Below, piece after piece: positions 34,185 through 44,168 of a stretch of DNA of 64,000 nt. Positions within the stretch are counted from its first letter, which is position 1. Each line of letters opens with the position of its first letter. The notes below the pieces were generated by a model. It was not told the DNA's origin. It worked only from the letters and a program-made list of their open reading frames with translations, and did no database searches. Location of the stretch: the NCBI GenBank assembly GCA_965246915.1, contig CBDFGB010000009.1:1-64000 (forward strand), in the 5' to 3' direction. The translations under genes and the position numbers were made by a program. Source of the stretch: CAVRQM01 sp965246915 (GTDB lineage Bacteria; Pseudomonadota; Alphaproteobacteria; Acetobacterales; Acetobacteraceae).

Positions 34185-37100
34185 CTAGCGGAAATCCCGG
34201 GTTGCCACCCGGATCCCCTCGGGGCGGCGCAGGTCGGGAACATAGATATCGCGCGGCTTGGTGCGCGCGTCCGGGCCACCGCCGTGCTTCGCCTCATCCC
34301 CACGCCCCTGCACCAGCGGAAACGCCGCGTCGCGCGCGCCCACGCCGCGCAGCAGTGACGAAAGATCGGCGAGCTCGTCGGCGACCACGTGGATCACCGC
34401 CCCCTCGCGCTGCAGCTTGCCGCGGCAGGACAGCATCGAAGCCGAAAGCACCAGACGCCGCTGCCGCTCGAACAGACTTGGCCAGACCACCAGATTGGCG
34501 ATGCCCGTCTCGTCCTCCAGCGTGACGAACAGCACGCCCTTGGCCGAGCCCGGCTTCTGCCGCACCAGCACGATGCCTGCCACGTCCAGCCGTTGGCCAT
34601 CGCGCAGGCGCGCGAGGTCGCCGCAGGGCGTGATGCGCTGGGCCGCGAGGTCGTCGCGCAGGAACGCGACCGGGTGCCGACGCAGCGACAGGCCGAGGCT
34701 CGCGTAATCCTCCACCACCTCCCGCCCCGCCGTCATCGCCGGCAAGGCGACGGGGGGTTCGCGGGTTTCCGACGCATCGAACAAAGGGAGTTTCGCGTCG
34801 GACAGGCCGCGGATGTCCCAAAGGGCGGCGCGGCGGTCGAGGCCGCAGCCGGCGAACCCGTCCGCCTCGGCGATGCGCTCCAGGGCGGCGACCGGCATGC
34901 CGACGCGCCGCCACGCATCTTCAGGCCCCTTGAACGGCTGCTGGCCGCGGGCGGCGAGCAGCGCGGCCGCATCGGCGTTGGACAGCCCCTTCGCCATGCG
35001 CAGACCGAGCCGCACCGCGAGAAACCGCCCGCCCGAACACTCCAACGTCGAGTCCCAGCGGCTCGCGTTGACGCAGACCGGGCGGATGTCCACGCCATGC
35101 TCGCGCGTATCGCGGACGATCTGCGCCGGCGCGTAGAACCCCATCGGCTGGCTGTTGAGCAACGCGGCGCAGAACACGTCGGGGTGGTGGCATTTCATCC
35201 ACGAGCTGGCGTACGCGATCAGCGCGAAACTCGCGGCATGGCTCTCGGGAAATCCGTAGCTGCCGAAACCCTCGATCTGCGAGAAGGTGCGTTCGGCGAA
35301 GTCGCGTGGATAGCCGCGGGCGACCATGCCCTCGATCAGCTTGTCATGGAAATGATGCACGCCGCCAGTCATCTTGAACGTCGCCATGGAGCGGCGCAGC
35401 TGATCGGCTTCCTCGGCGGAAAACCCGGCACAGACCATGGCGACCCGCATCGCCTGCTCCTGGAACAGCGGCACGCCCAGCGTCTTGCCCAGCACCTCGC
35501 GCAGTTCCTCCTTCGGGTAGGTGACCGGCTCGCGCCCCTCGCGCCTGCGCAGATAGGGATGGACCATGTCGCCCTGGATCGGGCCGGGCCGCACGATCGC
35601 CACCTCGATGGTCAGGTCGTACAGTTTCGCGGGTTTCAGGCGCGGCAGCATCGACATCTGCGCCCGGCTCTCGATCTGGAACACCCCCAGCGTGTCGGCG
35701 CGCTGGATCATCGCGTAGGTTTCGGCATCGTCCTGCGGGATTCCGGCGATGTCGATCCGCAGGCCGCGATGTTCGTCGAGCAGATCGAAGGCGCGGCGCA
35801 TGCAGCCGAGCATGCCGAGGCCCAGCACATCGACCTTCATGAAGCGCAGCGTGTCGATGTCGTCCTTGTCCCACTCGATCACCTGCCGATCGACCATCGC
35901 CGCCGGCTCGATCGGCACGAGGTCGTCGAGCCGGTCGCGGGTCAGCACGAAACCACCCGGATGCGTGCCCATGTGACGCGGAAACCCGATCAGCTCGCGC
36001 GCCAGCTCGATCGCCAGCCGAAGGCGGCGGTCCGAAAGGTTGAGATTGAGGTCGTCGGCGTGACGCGCCTGCACCCCCTCCTCGCTCCAGCCCCAAACCT
36101 GGCCGGCCAATGCGGCGGTCACGTCCTCGGTCAGACCCAGCGCCTTGCCGACCTCGCGGATGGCGCCGCGCGCGCGGTAGCGGATGATCGTCGCGCACAA
36201 GGCGGCGCGGTCGCGGCCGTAATGATCATAGACCCATTGGATGACCTCCTCGCGCCGCTCGTGCTCGAAATCGACGTCGATGTCGGGCGGCTCGCGGCGT
36301 GCCGTGGAAACGAAACGCTCGAACAGCAGGCCGGATTCCGTGGGGTCGATCGCCGTGATGCCGATGACGTAACAGACAGCGGAGTTCGCCGCCGAGCCGC
36401 GGCCCTGGCAGAGTATTCCCTGGCCTTTTGCGTACCCAACGATGTTGTGGACGGTGAGGAAGTATGGCGCGTAGTCGAGCTCGGCGATCAATGCGAGTTC
36501 GTGGCGAAGCTGCGCGGTCACCTTGTCGGGCGTGCCGTCCGGATAGCGGTCGGGCAGGCTGGCCCAAGTGAGGTCCTCGAGGGTCTGCTGCGCGGTGCGG
36601 CCGGCGGCGGCCTCTTCCGGATACTGGTAGCGCAGCTCGTCGAGCGAGAAGGCGCAGTCGGCGGCGATATCTTCCGTGCGGGCGACGGCGTCGGGATGGG
36701 CCGCGAACAGGCGGGCCATTTCGGCGGGCGGCCGCAGATGCCGCTCGGCCTGCGGTTCCCGGCGAAACCCGGCGTCGTCGATGGCGCAGCCCTCGCGGAT
36801 GCAGGTCAGCACGTCCTGCAGGATGCGACGCCGGGGGACGTGGTACAGCACGTCGCCCGTGGCCACCGTGGCAATTCTCGCGTCGCGGGCGATTTGCGCG
36901 AGGCGGGCGAGCCGTGCGGCCTCGTGCGGGCGGCGGCGACGGGTCAGCGCGAGATAGGCGCGGCGGCCGAATGTTTCCCGCAGCTTGCCCAGGCCGGTGG
37001 CGAGCGCCGGATCAGGTTGGTCGGCGAGGCGGATGGCGACGAGGTCGGTGGAATCGATATCGTCCCAGGAGACGCGGCAGCCGCCTTTGCCGGTGCGGCT

Positions 37101-37388
37101 TTTGCCGAGGCTCAGCAGGCGGCAGAGGCGGGAATAGGCCGGCCGCGTGCGCGGATAGAGCAGGAGCGGCGTGCCGTCGTCGAGGTCGAGACGGCAGCCG
37201 ACGATGAGCCGGATGCCCGCTTCCCTGGCGCGATGGTGGGCGCGGGCGATGCCGGCCAGGGAATTGCGATCGGTGATGGCCAGGGTGGCCATGCCGTAGG
37301 CGGCGGCTTGCGCCAGCAGCTCCTCGACATGCGACGCGCCGCGCAGGAAGGAGTAGTTGGAGGTGACCTGGAGTTCGGCGTATGGCAT
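34185..37388 (-). CDS. dnaE2: Error-prone DNA polymerase III alpha subunit DnaE2
   Basis: DnaE2 is the polymerase of the SOS mutasome, acting with ImuA and ImuB in translesion synthesis. The 1067-residue protein starts with the PHP domain (MPYAELQVTSNYSFLRGASH), continues through the polymerase core with the catalytic acidic motifs in PPDIDVDFEHERREEVIQWV and DVLGLGMLGCMRRAF, and KTLGVPLFQEQAMRVAM typical of DnaE-type palms. The C-terminal OB-fold segment ends in RRPEGIRVATRDFR, a DnaE2-type ending. No imuA or imuB is adjacent, which is atypical. A weak SOS-like element overlaps the start region. Confidence 0.95.
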   Translation of the reverse strand: MPYAELQVTSNYSFLRGASHVEELLAQAAAYGMATLAITDRNSLAGIARAHHRAREAGIRLIVGCRLDLDDGTPLLLYPRTRPAYSRLCRLLSLGKSRTGKGGCRVSWDDIDSTDLVAIRLADQPDPALATGLGKLRETFGRRAYLALTRRRRPHEAARLARLAQIARDARIATVATGDVLYHVPRRRILQDVLTCIREGCAIDDAGFRREPQAERHLRPPAEMARLFAAHPDAVARTEDIAADCAFSLDELRYQYPEEAAAGRTAQQTLEDLTWASLPDRYPDGTPDKVTAQLRHELALIAELDYAPYFLTVHNIVGYAKGQGILCQGRGSAANSAVCYVIGITAIDPTESGLLFERFVSTARREPPDIDVDFEHERREEVIQWVYDHYGRDRAALCATIIRYRARGAIREVGKALGLTEDVTAALAGQVWGWSEEGVQARHADDLNLNLSDRRLRLAIELARELIGFPRHMGTHPGGFVLTRDRLDDLVPIEPAAMVDRQVIEWDKDDIDTLRFMKVDVLGLGMLGCMRRAFDLLDEHRGLRIDIAGIPQDDAETYAMIQRADTLGVFQIESRAQMSMLPRLKPAKLYDLTIEVAIVRPGPIQGDMVHPYLRRREGREPVTYPKEELREVLGKTLGVPLFQEQAMRVAMVCAGFSAEEADQLRRSMATFKMTGGVHHFHDKLIEGMVARGYPRDFAERTFSQIEGFGSYGFPESHAASFALIAYASSWMKCHHPDVFCAALLNSQPMGFYAPAQIVRDTREHGVDIRPVCVNASRWDSTLECSGGRFLAVRLGLRMAKGLSNADAAALLAARGQQPFKGPEDAWRRVGMPVAALERIAEADGFAGCGLDRRAALWDIRGLSDAKLPLFDASETREPPVALPAMTAGREVVEDYASLGLSLRRHPVAFLRDDLAAQRITPCGDLARLRDGQRLDVAGIVLVRQKPGSAKGVLFVTLEDETGIANLVVWPSLFERQRRLVLSASMLSCRGKLQREGAVIHVVADELADLSSLLRGVGARDAAFPLVQGRGDEAKHGGGPDARTKPRDIYVPDLRRPEGIRVATRDFR

Positions 37389-37403
37389 GTTCCTGTTTTG
37401 TGC
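37389..37403 (-). promoter_or_regulatory. Possible degenerate LexA (SOS) box at the dnaE2 start
   Basis: GTTC-N7-GTGC on the plus strand approximates the alphaproteobacterial LexA site GTTC-N7-GTTC with one mismatch. It is immediately 5' of the dnaE2 ATG and covers the ribosome site, where a repressor would be effective. Single degenerate matches are common by chance. Confidence 0.3.
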
Positions 37404-37478
37404 CGCACGTGGGGTGGGGATTCAAGACGTGGCTGGCTTGACGCCTGAAACGGTCAACGGCGGGGGGTCAGAGGGCTG

Positions 37479-38144
37479 ATGGACAAGCTGCTGCGGCTCG
37501 ACCCCAAGGCCGACTTCCGGATGGCCGTGGGCGAGCAGAAATTCCGCACAGTGCTTGCGGACCCGCCTTGGCAATTCATTAACCGGACCGGCAAGGTCGC
37601 CCCCGAGCACCGCCGCCTGACCCGCTACGACACCATGACCACTGCCGAAATTTGCACGCTGCCCGTCTCGCGCGCGACGCAAGAACCCGCCCACCTGTAT
37701 CTCTGGGTTCCGAACGCCCTATTGCCCGAAGGTCTGAAGGTCCTTCACGCATGGGGATTCGAATACAAAAGCAACATCATCTGGCACAAACTCAGGAAAG
37801 ACGGCGGCTCGGACGGGCGTGGAGTTGGATTTTATTTTCGTAACGTGACTGAAATCCTGCTGTTCGGCGTGCGCGGCAAGAATGCCCGCACGCGGGACCT
37901 GGGGCGGACGCAGGTCAATTACATCGGCACTCGGAAGCGCGAGCACAGCCGCAAGCCGGACGAGCAATACACGCTGATCGAAGGATGCAGCCCCGGCCCT
38001 TATCTGGAATTGTTCGCGCGCGGGCCACGGCCCGGCTGGATAGGCTGGGGCATGCAGTCAGACAACTACGAGCCGACATGGAAAACCTACCCCCACAACT
38101 CCGCCGCCGAACGTCGCCAATTAGCCGCCGCTGAAGCAGACTGA
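37479..38144 (+). CDS. MT-A70 family adenine-N6 methyltransferase (orphan)
   Basis: This 221-residue SAM-dependent methyltransferase has the catalytic DPPW motif in VLADPPWQFI (near residue 30), the helix region AHLYLWVPNALLPEGLKVL, GFEYKSNIIWHKLRKDG and, near the end, YLELFARGPRPGWIGWGMQ, all typical of the MT-A70 DNA adenine methylases of phages and islands. It has no partner restriction gene. GC content is lower than in the flanking dnaE2 gene, and it is followed by toxin-antitoxin remains, so lateral acquisition is likely. It could modify host or mobile-element DNA. Confidence 0.85.
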   Translation: MDKLLRLDPKADFRMAVGEQKFRTVLADPPWQFINRTGKVAPEHRRLTRYDTMTTAEICTLPVSRATQEPAHLYLWVPNALLPEGLKVLHAWGFEYKSNIIWHKLRKDGGSDGRGVGFYFRNVTEILLFGVRGKNARTRDLGRTQVNYIGTRKREHSRKPDEQYTLIEGCSPGPYLELFARGPRPGWIGWGMQSDNYEPTWKTYPHNSAAERRQLAAAEAD

Positions 38145-38199
38145 AGGCGCTGTTTCCGACAGGAATCGTTCCTCGACCCAAGCAGCCAGTAGAACGCAG

Positions 38200-38454
38200 G
38201 GCGGGTGAAACCCGCCATCGCATCGTCTGACAAATATGAGGCTTCGATGGCGATGTCAGCGGTGAGCGCCACTTCGCGGACGCCTGGCCGAGCGAGGAAC
38301 CTCGCGAACCATGCTTTCGGGTCCGTTCGAAATGACATCGCAGGCAAGCGCCCCGCCCGGCTTCGCCCCAGCAGCCCGATCTCCCAGGTTCATCCGCCAG
38401 CCATAATATTGCACAAGTGTCCAACAAGATCGCCGGCCGGCCCTGGCCGCTCAT
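38200..38454 (-). pseudogene. vapC: VapC-type PIN toxin, frame-broken and truncated
   Basis: From ATG 38454 the frame gives the PIN start AILLDTCAILWLADEP with the first catalytic Asp, then leaves the family. A second minus frame carries the middle part (DPKAWFARFLARPGVREVALTADIAIEASYL), after which the C-terminal catalytic motif cannot be found. A frameshift plus a 3' deletion are the simplest explanation. Eight bases separate it from the intact antitoxin gene upstream. Bases 38145-38199 hold no gene. Confidence 0.65.
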
Positions 38455-38461
38455 CTGAGGG

Positions 38462-38713
38462 TCAGGCCCTCCTCAGCGTCAAAAGGCTCGTCAAGAACGG
38501 GAGCGGCATATCCACGCCCTCCGCAATCGTCACCGAGCCCTTCATGCAACCGTCGCTCCCCTCGACGGAAGCGACCTCGTCGTGATGCGGCGTCAATACC
38601 CCAAACGGCAGACCCCGTTTGGTGATGACGACGCGATTAAGCTCGTGGCGCGATAGACGGTCCAGGATGCCGAGGCATCGCGCCTTGAAGTCCGTCGCGG
38701 TGATGGTCTGCAT
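38462..38713 (-). CDS. Phd/YefM-family antitoxin
   Basis: This 83-residue antitoxin has the family start MQTITATDFKARCLGILDRL and the strand VVITKRGLPFGVLTPH, the DNA-binding half of Phd/YefM proteins. The C-terminal part (EGVDMPLPFLTSLL) is the expected toxin-neutralising tail and ends in TLRRA. It is intact, whereas the PIN toxin it should neutralise is broken, so it now stands as an orphan that may still repress its own promoter. The 127 bp upstream, toward the ABC transporter, contain no other gene. Confidence 0.8.
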   Translation of the reverse strand: MQTITATDFKARCLGILDRLSRHELNRVVITKRGLPFGVLTPHHDEVASVEGSDGCMKGSVTIAEGVDMPLPFLTSLLTLRRA

Positions 38714-38840
38714 CGCTCCACACTCCCGATCGGCATGACCGGATGTGATGACTGGTCATCGGACGCGCAGGCGGCGGCCGAATTGACTGCCGCGCCGCCC
38801 CGGCTAGGCTCCGAAGCAAGAACGGTCTGGGAGGACCCAA

Positions 38841-40112
<1,272 letters not shown>

Positions 40113-40124
40113 CGGGCGCACGTC

Positions 40125-41009
40125 GTGTCGGTCGAGGCGGCCCGACGCCGCGCCGCCTGGCAGTTCGTCGCGCCCGCGCTGATCGTGCTCGCGGTCGTCG
40201 CGGGCTTCCCGTTGCTGCGCACGATCCAGCTCAGTTTCACCGACGCGCGGCTCGGCGAGAGCGACTGGCACTGGCTCGGCCTGGACAACTACGCGGTGAT
40301 CCTGGGCGATCCGGCATGGTGGGGTTCAGTGCGCAACACGCTGTTCTTCGCTTGCGTATCGGTCAGCGTCGAGACGGTGCTGGGTCTGGCCTTCGCGCTG
40401 GTGATGAACGCGCATTTGCCAGGGCGCGGCGCGCTACGGGCGGCGATCTTGGTGCCGTGGGCGATCCCCACGGTCGTCTCGGCGCAAATCTGGAACTGGA
40501 TGTTCAACGACATCTACGGCGTGCTCAACAAGATGCTCCTGGGCGTCGGGCTGATCACGCAACCGATCGCTTGGACCGCCGATCCGAACCTTGCGATGTG
40601 GGCGATCATCCTCGTGGACGTGTGGAAAACCACGCCGTTCATGGCGCTGTTGAGTCTGGCTGCCCTGCAACTCGTGCCGCGCGAGCTGCACGAGGCGGCC
40701 GACGTGGACGGCATGGGCCCGGTGCGCCGGTTCATCCAGATCACCCTGCCGATCATCCGTCCGGCGCTGTTGGTCGCCGTGATCTTCCGCCTGTTGGACG
40801 CGCTGCGCATCTTTGACGCGATTTACGTGCTGACCGGCAACAACGCGTCGACCATGTCGATGTCGGTCTATGCCCGCCAGAGCCTGATGGACTTCCAGGA
40901 TTCCGGTGGCGGCTCCGCGGCTTCCACGCTGCTGTTTCTGACGGTCGGCGTGCTGGTCGCGATCTATCTGGCCGTCGCGCGCACCACCCTGTCGGAGCAG
41001 GAGGGATGA
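40125..41009 (+). CDS. Sugar ABC transporter permease (ThuF/MalF type)
   Basis: This 294-residue inner-membrane permease has six helices. The N-terminal AAWQFVAPALIVLAVVAGFPLL and the EAA loop region ELHEAADVDGMGPVRRFIQITLPIIRPALL are diagnostic for carbohydrate importers of the CUT1 type. It starts at GTG 40125, 12 bp after the binding-protein gene, and its last codons overlap the start of the second permease. It forms the channel with that subunit. Confidence 0.93.
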   Translation: MSVEAARRRAAWQFVAPALIVLAVVAGFPLLRTIQLSFTDARLGESDWHWLGLDNYAVILGDPAWWGSVRNTLFFACVSVSVETVLGLAFALVMNAHLPGRGALRAAILVPWAIPTVVSAQIWNWMFNDIYGVLNKMLLGVGLITQPIAWTADPNLAMWAIILVDVWKTTPFMALLSLAALQLVPRELHEAADVDGMGPVRRFIQITLPIIRPALLVAVIFRLLDALRIFDAIYVLTGNNASTMSMSVYARQSLMDFQDSGGGSAASTLLFLTVGVLVAIYLAVARTTLSEQEG

Positions 41010-41824
41010 AGGCCCTTGGTCGCATCGCGCTGATCGTCGTATTGGCGATCCTGCTGGTCTGGACGCTGTTTCCGTTCTACTGGGCCGTGGTGTCGTCGCT
41101 GAAGACCGGCACCGCGCTGTATAGCGCCGATCTGATCCCCAGCGCCCCGACGTTGGAGAACTACGCCGCATCCCTCAGTGGTCCGTTCGCGCAGGCAATC
41201 GGCAATTCGGTGGTCGTCGCGGGCGCCGTGGTCCTGATCTCGCTCGCGCTGTCGGCGAGTGCCGCGTTCGCGTTCGGACGCATCGATTTCCGCGGCCGCC
41301 GGCTGTTTCTCCTGGCGATCCTCGGCGTGTCGATGTTTCCGCAGGTCGCGGTGCTCTCTGGCCTGTTCGAGCTGATCCGCACCCTGGGTCTCTACAACAC
41401 CCGCGGCGGCCTGATCCTGTCGGACTTGATCCTGACCCTGCCGTTCACCGTGTGGACCCTGACCACCTTTATGCGCGCGCTGCCTCGGGAGCTGGAGGAG
41501 GCGGCGGTGATCGACGGCGCCGGTCCCTGGACGGTGCTGATAAAGGTCTTCCTGCCGCTGCTGGCGCCCGCGTTGGCGACCACCGGCATGCTCGCGTTCA
41601 TCGCCGCCTGGAACGAGTTCCTTTTCGCGCTCACGCTCACGCTCGACCGGGCGCGCACCGTGCCGGTGGCGATCTCGCAGATATCCGGTGCCAGCCAGCA
41701 CGAATTGCCGTGGGGCGTCATCATGGCGGCCTCCGTCGTCGTGACGGTGCCATTGATCCTGTTGGTGCTGCTGTTCCAGCGGCGGATCGTCGCTGGCCTG
41801 ACCGCCGGGGCTGTAAAGGGATGA
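41006..41824 (+). CDS. Sugar ABC transporter permease (ThuG/MalG type)
   Basis: This is the second CUT1 permease subunit, 272 residues. The early LFPFYWAVVSSLKTG and the EAA loop ELEEAAVIDGAGPWTVLIKVFLPLLAPAL are characteristic, and AWNEFLFALTLT follows. Its ATG overlaps the stop of the first permease (ATGA), and its stop overlaps the glucosidase start in the same way, so translation of the three genes is coupled. An ATP-binding subunit must come from elsewhere in the genome. Confidence 0.93.
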   Translation: MKALGRIALIVVLAILLVWTLFPFYWAVVSSLKTGTALYSADLIPSAPTLENYAASLSGPFAQAIGNSVVVAGAVVLISLALSASAAFAFGRIDFRGRRLFLLAILGVSMFPQVAVLSGLFELIRTLGLYNTRGGLILSDLILTLPFTVWTLTTFMRALPRELEEAAVIDGAGPWTVLIKVFLPLLAPALATTGMLAFIAAWNEFLFALTLTLDRARTVPVAISQISGASQHELPWGVIMAASVVVTVPLILLVLLFQRRIVAGLTAGAVKG

Positions 41825-43407
41825 CGATGGAGTGGTGGCGGGGCGCCGTATTCTACCAGATCTACCCGAGGAGTTTTGCCGACGCCGACGGCGACGGCGT
41901 CGGCGACCTCAGGGGTATCACGTCACGATTGGACTACGTGCGCGATCTCGGTGTCGATGCGATCTGGTTGTCGCCGTTCCAACAATCCCCGCAGGACGAT
42001 TTCGGCTACGACGTGTCCGACTATCGCGCGGTCGATCCTTTGTTCGGCACGCTCGACGAATTCGACGCATTGCTGGCCGCGGCCCATGCGCGCGGTCTGC
42101 GCGTCATCATGGATCAGGTCATCAGCCACACGAGCGACCGCCACGACTGGTTCGCCGAAAGCCGCATCGACCGGACCAATCCGCGTGCCGATTGGTATGT
42201 GTGGGCCGATCCAAGGCCCGACGGCACGCCGCCCAACAACTGGCTCAGCGTGTTCGGCGGTCCGGCGTGGCAATGGGAGGCGCGGCGGCAGCAGTATTAC
42301 CTCCACAACTTCCTGACCAGCCAGCCTGACCTCAACCTGCACAATCCAGCGGCTCTCGACGCGGTGATGGGCGAGTTGGCGTTCTGGCTTGATCGCGGCG
42401 TCGACGGGTTCCGGCTGGACACCGCCAATTTCTACCTGCACGACCCGGATCTGCGCGACAACCCGCCACTCGATCCGGCGCTGCGCGGCACGCGGGAGAT
42501 CTCGGCGGCCAATCCTTACGGATGGCAGGAACACGTCTACGACCGCTCGCGGCCGGAAAACCTCGCCGTGCTGCGGCGGTTGCGGGCGCTGACCGACCGA
42601 TACGCCGAGCGGATGATGGTCGGCGAGATCGCCTGCGACACCGGCGTCGTGCGGATCGCCGAATACTGCGCCTCGGCGGATCTGCTGCACACCGGCTATA
42701 GCTTCGACCTGCTTGGGGCCGTGCGAACGGCCGCGCATATCCGTGGCGCTGTCGAATCCTTCTTCGCGCAGCCGGGACAGGGCTGGCCCGCCTGGGCTCT
42801 GTCGAACCACGATGTACGACGCTCGGCAAGCCGCTGGGGCGACGAGTCCGCGGCGAGTGCGAAGTGCCTGCTGGCGCTGCTGCTTTGCTTGCCGGGCACA
42901 CCGTTTCTGTATCAGGGCGAGGAGCTGGGGTTGCCCGAGGCGGACGTCGCGCGCGAGGATTTGCGCGATCCGTACGGCATCGCGTTCTGGCCCGAGTTTC
43001 GCGGCCGCGACGGCTGCCGCACGCCGATGCCTTGGACTCCCGAAGACGGGTTCGCGAACGTTCGGCCTTGGCTGCCGATCCCGTCGGCCCACCTCGCGCG
43101 CGCGGCGTCGACGCAGAGTGTCGACGCAGGCTCCGTGCTGTCGTTCGCGCGCGCGTTCCTCGCGTTCCGCCGGGCGCATCCCGCGTTGCGGACGGGACGA
43201 GCGACCTTCCTCGACGCGCCGGAGCCGGTGCTGGCGTTCACCCGAGACGTGGAGGGCGAACACCTCGTCTGCGCCTTCAATCTCGGCGCGCAACCGATGC
43301 GGTGGCGGAGTGGGTCCATGCGTGCGCTCGCCTCGCCGCTTTCCAGCGATTTGGCGGATGGCATCGTCTCGCTGGCCCCGTGGGGTGGACTCGTTGCGAT
43401 TTCCTAG
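41821..43407 (+). CDS. GH13 alpha-glucosidase
   Basis: This is a cytoplasmic glycoside hydrolase family 13 enzyme of 528 residues that would release glucose from imported alpha-glucosides. It opens with WWRGAVFYQIYPRSFADADGDGVGDL, has VIMDQVISHTSDRHDWF (region I), the nucleophile Asp in DGFRLDTANFYLHD, the acid/base Glu in MMVGEIACD, and the third acidic residue in WALSNHDVRRSASRWG. It is the last gene of the transporter operon, overlapping the second permease gene. The 307 bp after it contain no gene; I see only an AT-rich stretch (around 43560-43610) that may hold the promoter for the next operon. Confidence 0.92.
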   Translation: MTMEWWRGAVFYQIYPRSFADADGDGVGDLRGITSRLDYVRDLGVDAIWLSPFQQSPQDDFGYDVSDYRAVDPLFGTLDEFDALLAAAHARGLRVIMDQVISHTSDRHDWFAESRIDRTNPRADWYVWADPRPDGTPPNNWLSVFGGPAWQWEARRQQYYLHNFLTSQPDLNLHNPAALDAVMGELAFWLDRGVDGFRLDTANFYLHDPDLRDNPPLDPALRGTREISAANPYGWQEHVYDRSRPENLAVLRRLRALTDRYAERMMVGEIACDTGVVRIAEYCASADLLHTGYSFDLLGAVRTAAHIRGAVESFFAQPGQGWPAWALSNHDVRRSASRWGDESAASAKCLLALLLCLPGTPFLYQGEELGLPEADVAREDLRDPYGIAFWPEFRGRDGCRTPMPWTPEDGFANVRPWLPIPSAHLARAASTQSVDAGSVLSFARAFLAFRRAHPALRTGRATFLDAPEPVLAFTRDVEGEHLVCAFNLGAQPMRWRSGSMRALASPLSSDLADGIVSLAPWGGLVAIS

Positions 43408-43714
43408 TGAAGTCGAGACTACGAACGGTTGGTCGCCCGCAGCCGCGCCGGCTGGCCTAGCACCCGGGCAATGGCGGGCGAGCTGGAGAGCCCATCCGCG
43501 GTTCCACGCGATCCGCCGAGCAAGTCGAAGCAGCGACCGCCTCGTTCGCGTCATGCGCAAATACCCATCGCGCTATTCCCAAGTAAATATAGCGATAGGA
43601 CTTCGAGCGCGGCCCACTCCGCCGCTTTTATTTTGACTCGATCGCCGATCCGCAGCACTCATACGTCCGCGACAACCCGGACCGAACCCGGGACAACGGA
43701 TAGGGAGGGCGGCC

Positions 43715-44167
43715 GTGATCACGCTGAACGTGAACGGACAGGATCGCACGTATGACGGCGATCCCGACGTGCCGCTGCTCTGGGTCTTGCGCGACGAATT
43801 GGGCCTGACCGGCACAAAATTCGGCTGCGGCGTGGCACTGTGCGGTGCGTGCACCGTGCATCTCGATGGCGAGGCCCAGCGCTCATGTGGGATTACGGCA
43901 GGCGACGCGGCCAAACAGAAGATCGTCACGATCGAGGGCCTCGATCCGGCCGGCAACCATCCGGTGCAGAAAGCGTGGCGTCAGGTCAACGTGCCGCAAT
44001 GCGGCTACTGTCAGGTCGGACAGATCATGCAGGCCTCGGCTCTGCTGGCCAAGACGCCCAATCCATCGGACGAGCAAATCCTGTCCGAAATGTCCGGCAA
44101 TATCTGCCGCTGCGGCTGCTACGAACGCATTCGCGACGCCGTGCGCCTCGCGGCGACGGGAGTGTGA
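43715..44167 (+). CDS. Isoquinoline 1-oxidoreductase-type small subunit, two [2Fe-2S] clusters
   Basis: This 150-residue electron-transfer subunit belongs to the xanthine oxidase family. The plant-type ferredoxin cluster Cys are in GTKFGCGVALCGACTVHL, and the alpha-helical second cluster is in NVPQCGYCQVGQIM and SGNICRCGCYERI. It starts at GTG 43715 after AGGGAGG and ends one base before the catalytic subunit gene. The two proteins form an aldehyde or N-heterocycle hydroxylase. No FAD subunit is encoded here, consistent with the IorAB type. Confidence 0.93.
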   Translation: MITLNVNGQDRTYDGDPDVPLLWVLRDELGLTGTKFGCGVALCGACTVHLDGEAQRSCGITAGDAAKQKIVTIEGLDPAGNHPVQKAWRQVNVPQCGYCQVGQIMQASALLAKTPNPSDEQILSEMSGNICRCGCYERIRDAVRLAATGV

Positions 44168-44168
44168 C

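Noticed and set aside
34389..37448. A plus-strand open frame of more than 1,000 codons opposite dnaE2
   Set aside because: It mirrors a clearly coding polymerase gene in GC-rich DNA, has no family motifs and a skewed residue composition; it is an antisense shadow.
43566..43605. CGCTAT...ATAGCG inverted repeat upstream of the IorA-type gene as an operator
   Set aside because: Only six bases per arm with a 12-base spacer; too weak to call on its own.
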